A stretch of 64,000 nucleotides of DNA from Paenibacillus sp. XY044 (lineage in GTDB: Bacteria > Bacillota > Bacilli > Paenibacillales > Paenibacillaceae), in the NCBI RefSeq assembly GCF_002257645.1, contig NZ_NQMO01000002.1, forward strand, positions 1,054,001-1,118,000. Reading direction: 5' to 3'. The notes beneath the pieces were generated by a model. It searched no databases and was not told the DNA's origin. It saw nothing but the letters and a program-made list of their open reading frames with translations. Position numbers and translations under genes: made by a program. Of the stretch, positions 61,499 through 64,000 are shown one piece after another. The first letter of the stretch is position 1. Each line of letters opens with the position of its first letter.

Positions 61499-64000
61499 TT
61501 ACATGCCTTCCGGGCGCATGCGGCATACGACAAACGGATCGTGAAGCGCCCGGATGGCCGCCGCAAGCTCGTCTTCCGGCAGCGCCGGCTCCGAGCTGAC
61601 ATGGTATTGAAATTCGTAGAAGCCGCCGAGCGTCGCTTTGAAATTGGTCTCCCAATAGTTGGTCATCAGCCAGGCGTACGACTCAGGCTTCTCGTCCTCC
61701 GCTTGCTGGGTATGGAGGCGTCTTGTGCCGTACTCCAGCGGGCCCCACTGCATCAGCGGCGTATCCGGCGAAGCCAGCAGAAGCGAGCTTCGGTCATCCT
61801 GCCAGGCAATGCCTTCCTGGATGCAGGCATAATCGAGGCATGTTCCCGGAATCTGGTCCTTCCACGGACGCACCAGGCCTCCCGGTTTATCCGCATACAG
61901 CGTATCCCGCGAGGTGTCGCCGCTTGTAAAAGGAAGCGAAAGGTAGACGTTCTCCGGGCTCCAGACGCTGTCTTTATGGAAGCGCGCCGACACGTCGACC
62001 CGGTTCCGGTTGGCATGGACCCGCAGGAACAAGGCGAAGTAGGACAGGCCGTTCAGCTGATAAGTGATTTCCACCGTGGCATAGAGCGGTCCGGTCTCCA
62101 AGGTACGGACTGATGCTACGCGCCCGGCAGAGCGCTCGGCATGGAGCCCTTTGCGGTTGCGTCCCATCCGGGCCCGGGTACTCCAAACCTGGGAGGCATC
62201 CGTCTCATCCGCCGGCCGGGTGACTTCATAGATCGGAGTGAACGCTCCGTATGGATTGCCGCTGCGCAGCATTTCGGCGTTCAGTTCCTTGTTGAACCAG
62301 GAATGGATGCCGCTATCGGACCAGGCTAGACGGACGAACGGGGATTCCAGGCCGGTCCGGGTAATGCGGATCGGCGGATGGCCGGCAGAGCCGGAAGCCC
62401 CCTGGACGAGGTCGTCCATGTCGTACACCTGATCGGCTCCGATCAGACGGGTGTTGGACGTCGTCGTACCCTGCTGCCGTCCCTGAGCCAGCGGGCGCAG
62501 AACCAGGAAGCAGGTTTCCTGCGCCTGCAGCTTGAGCTCGGTGACGATGGTGTGCGGTTGGGCGGACTGCTGCGGGAGCACCTCGCCGGTATCCTCCCGC
62601 ACGACTTCGACGCCTTCGCGCAGGGCGCCGGGTTCCCAGCCGTCCAGCTGAAGCGTGACGAGCTCCGTCACTTCCCGTCCGGACAGATTGCTGACCCGGA
62701 ACCGGTACGGCCGGTCCGGATACAGCGTGGCGCTGCCCTGCTGCAGCAGCACCTTGTCCAAGGCGCGGTAGGCCAGGCGGCTCGCTTCGGCGGCGTGCGC
62801 CTGCTTGCGCACCTCCAGCAGCTGGACGTTTTTATGCCACGGCTCATAAATGGAGGAATGGTAGCCCCAGGTATGCTCGGCATACAGCGCCAGCGCCTGC
62901 TCCGCCTCATCAATCTCGGCCCGGCTCAACGCGCTTGCTTCAGGGTCCAGCTTGACCGCCTTGCGGAGCGTCCGCTGGGCATCCCGGAAAATCTGGGTAT
63001 GCATCGGCGTGGAGCTGACGCCGTCCGTCCACCAGTCCGGCCAGTCTCCCCGGTGAACGGGCAGGGCGGTCAGATCTTCCTGCTTCAGGCGTTCAAAAAA
63101 GCCGCTCAGGCTGGTCATTTCGATCGTAATCAAGTCGCCGTGCTGCTCGTTCCAGGCCTGGATCCATTCGATGATCCGGCTGTTCGGCGCGCCGTTGTCG
63201 GTCCCAAGGCCGGACAGCATCACCGGCACGAACGCATACGGGTACTGCTCGGCTTCCAGCTGCGCCAAGTACCGACGGATGCGGACCGTGGAGATGGCGT
63301 CATGAATCGCTTCCGGTTCCACCAGCTGGTGGTTGAACTCGTCACGGATCATGTATTTGCCGAGCGCTCCAGGGCACAGACCGAGCTCATTGCCGATCAT
63401 ATAATGCTCTCCGTTCCAAACCAGAAGGCGGCGGCCGTCACGCGTTTCCCACCAGAAAGGAGCCTGCTTGCGGCCCAGCGCGTACATGCCGTGATGCGTG
63501 TGAATGCAGCTAAACAAATGCTCGATATTATGGTTCAGCAGGCTGTCGGCATACCCCCAGCCGTATCCATTGATATCCGCGGTCATGGCGCTGTCCACGC
63601 GGCTGCCGATGGAGGCGGCGTAGGCTTGGGCTTTGCTGTGAAGGCTGCTGAGGAGCTGTTCGTCCGGCAGCTCCGTCATGTTGAGATAAGTGCCGGACAG
63701 CTCGAGATCGCCGCGCAGCACAGCCTCGGCGAATGACTTTTGTTCCTCGGGCGAAGCCGTCTTCAGAAACTGCTCCACCGCCCAGAACGTTTCGCAGGTC
63801 CAGCGGAAACCTTTCCATTCGGGTTTGACGCCTTCATGAGCGGCATTCGCGATGCGCAGCGCCTGGCGGATAAAATCGACATGGTACTGCTCGATCTTCT
63901 CCTGACGTTCCGTATAGCCAAGGTCGGTGTGGGAGTGGTGAATGGCGTAAATCGTCCACTTGCGGGCGGGCAGCGGCGCGTCGGCCTGCTGTAACTGTTG
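61499..64000 (-). CDS. Glycoside hydrolase family 38-like alpha-mannosidase, 5' end outside window
   Basis: The frame is open to the window edge (at least 833 residues); the GTG at 63778 is internal. Just inside the edge it reads YAIHHSHTDLGYTERQEKIE, the GH38 zinc/active-site HxD motif, followed later by MTADINGYGWGYADSLL, NHNIEHLFSC and HHGMYALGRKQAPFWWE. C-terminal beta domains include VYLSLPFTSGD and AWLMTNYWETNFKA. It belongs to the large bacterial GH38-related group; some members act on alpha-mannosides, others are unassigned (DUF5054-like). Probably works on the sugar brought in by the adjacent importer (inference). Separate terminator at 61405. Confidence 0.85.
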   Translation of the reverse strand, partial: QQLQQADAPLPARKWTIYAIHHSHTDLGYTERQEKIEQYHVDFIRQALRIANAAHEGVKPEWKGFRWTCETFWAVEQFLKTASPEEQKSFAEAVLRGDLELSGTYLNMTELPDEQLLSSLHSKAQAYAASIGSRVDSAMTADINGYGWGYADSLLNHNIEHLFSCIHTHHGMYALGRKQAPFWWETRDGRRLLVWNGEHYMIGNELGLCPGALGKYMIRDEFNHQLVEPEAIHDAISTVRIRRYLAQLEAEQYPYAFVPVMLSGLGTDNGAPNSRIIEWIQAWNEQHGDLITIEMTSLSGFFERLKQEDLTALPVHRGDWPDWWTDGVSSTPMHTQIFRDAQRTLRKAVKLDPEASALSRAEIDEAEQALALYAEHTWGYHSSIYEPWHKNVQLLEVRKQAHAAEASRLAYRALDKVLLQQGSATLYPDRPYRFRVSNLSGREVTELVTLQLDGWEPGALREGVEVVREDTGEVLPQQSAQPHTIVTELKLQAQETCFLVLRPLAQGRQQGTTTSNTRLIGADQVYDMDDLVQGASGSAGHPPIRITRTGLESPFVRLAWSDSGIHSWFNKELNAEMLRSGNPYGAFTPIYEVTRPADETDASQVWSTRARMGRNRKGLHAERSAGRVASVRTLETGPLYATVEITYQLNGLSYFALFLRVHANRNRVDVSARFHKDSVWSPENVYLSLPFTSGDTSRDTLYADKPGGLVRPWKDQIPGTCLDYACIQEGIAWQDDRSSLLLASPDTPLMQWGPLEYGTRRLHTQQAEDEKPESYAWLMTNYWETNFKATLGGFYEFQYHVSSEPALPEDELAAAIRALHDPFVVCRMRPEGM

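Noticed and set aside
61144..61602. Minus-strand open frame of 152 codons
   Set aside because: Overlaps the GH38 gene end, its terminator and the octamer repeat; no ribosome site and biased Ser/Arg/Leu composition.
62378..63736. Plus-strand open frame of 452 codons
   Set aside because: It lies entirely antisense to the GH38-like gene, has no domain or ribosome site, and its His/Gln/Arg-rich composition is that of a complement of a GC-rich gene.

Overview
The window looks like chromosomal DNA of a Paenibacillus-type soil Firmicute. The evidence is the density of sugar ABC importers paired with YesM/YesN-type two-component systems, many glycoside hydrolases, Gram-positive Shine-Dalgarno sequences (AGGAGG class), frequent GTG/TTG starts and U-tailed hairpin terminators. 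Genus assignment is inference. No tRNA, rRNA, CRISPR array or intact insertion sequence was recognised.

Layout. 1-4914: end of a sugar-importer operon (two permeases) with a GH4 and a GH3 glycosidase. 5031-15600: a more AT-rich accessory stretch with an inositol-phosphatase-family gene, gene debris, a GNAT gene, an AcfC-like binding protein, a Lipoprotein_15 protein, an ECF sigma/anti-sigma pair, a GMC oxidoreductase and a DUF1259 tandem pair. It ends in a compact locus: a Cfr-like 23S rRNA methyltransferase behind a leader ORF and two terminator-like hairpins, a small CD3324-family HTH protein, and an isolated ribosomal protein L4 copy behind an 11-codon leader and a stem-loop. 15709-29893: AraC regulator and GH27 alpha-galactosidase, small enzymes, a FAD oxidoreductase with its TetR regulator and operators, an aminoglycoside-phosphotransferase-fold kinase, then a response regulator/histidine kinase/ABC importer/phosphodiesterase operon. 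29996-41617: second CD3324-family gene with a structured leader, tandem GNAT genes, a second ECF sigma/anti-sigma pair, WYL regulator and DinB protein, methyltransferase, SDR/TetR pair, and a ROK-MFS-acetyltransferase operon. 41735-54474: secreted pectate lyase with AraC regulator, TetR/MFS efflux pair with shared operators, an APH-like kinase, an ECF41-type sigma factor with divergent promoters, an alpha-glucosidase/glucose dehydrogenase operon and an N-terminally truncated antiporter. 54481-64000 (all minus strand): response regulator, histidine kinase, ABC importer and a GH38 alpha-mannosidase that runs off the window.

The most notable observation is at 12929-15625. The L4 copy has the normal length but a rewritten tip of the exit-tunnel loop: residues 68-73 read NKIDKS where ordinary L4 has KGTGRA. 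It lies about 660 bp from a Cfr-type methyltransferase gene, and both genes have leader peptides with hairpins at the leader stop codon. This suggests a drug-inducible ribosome-protection locus that combines rRNA methylation with ribosomal-protein substitution. That is inference from sequence alone and has not been tested.
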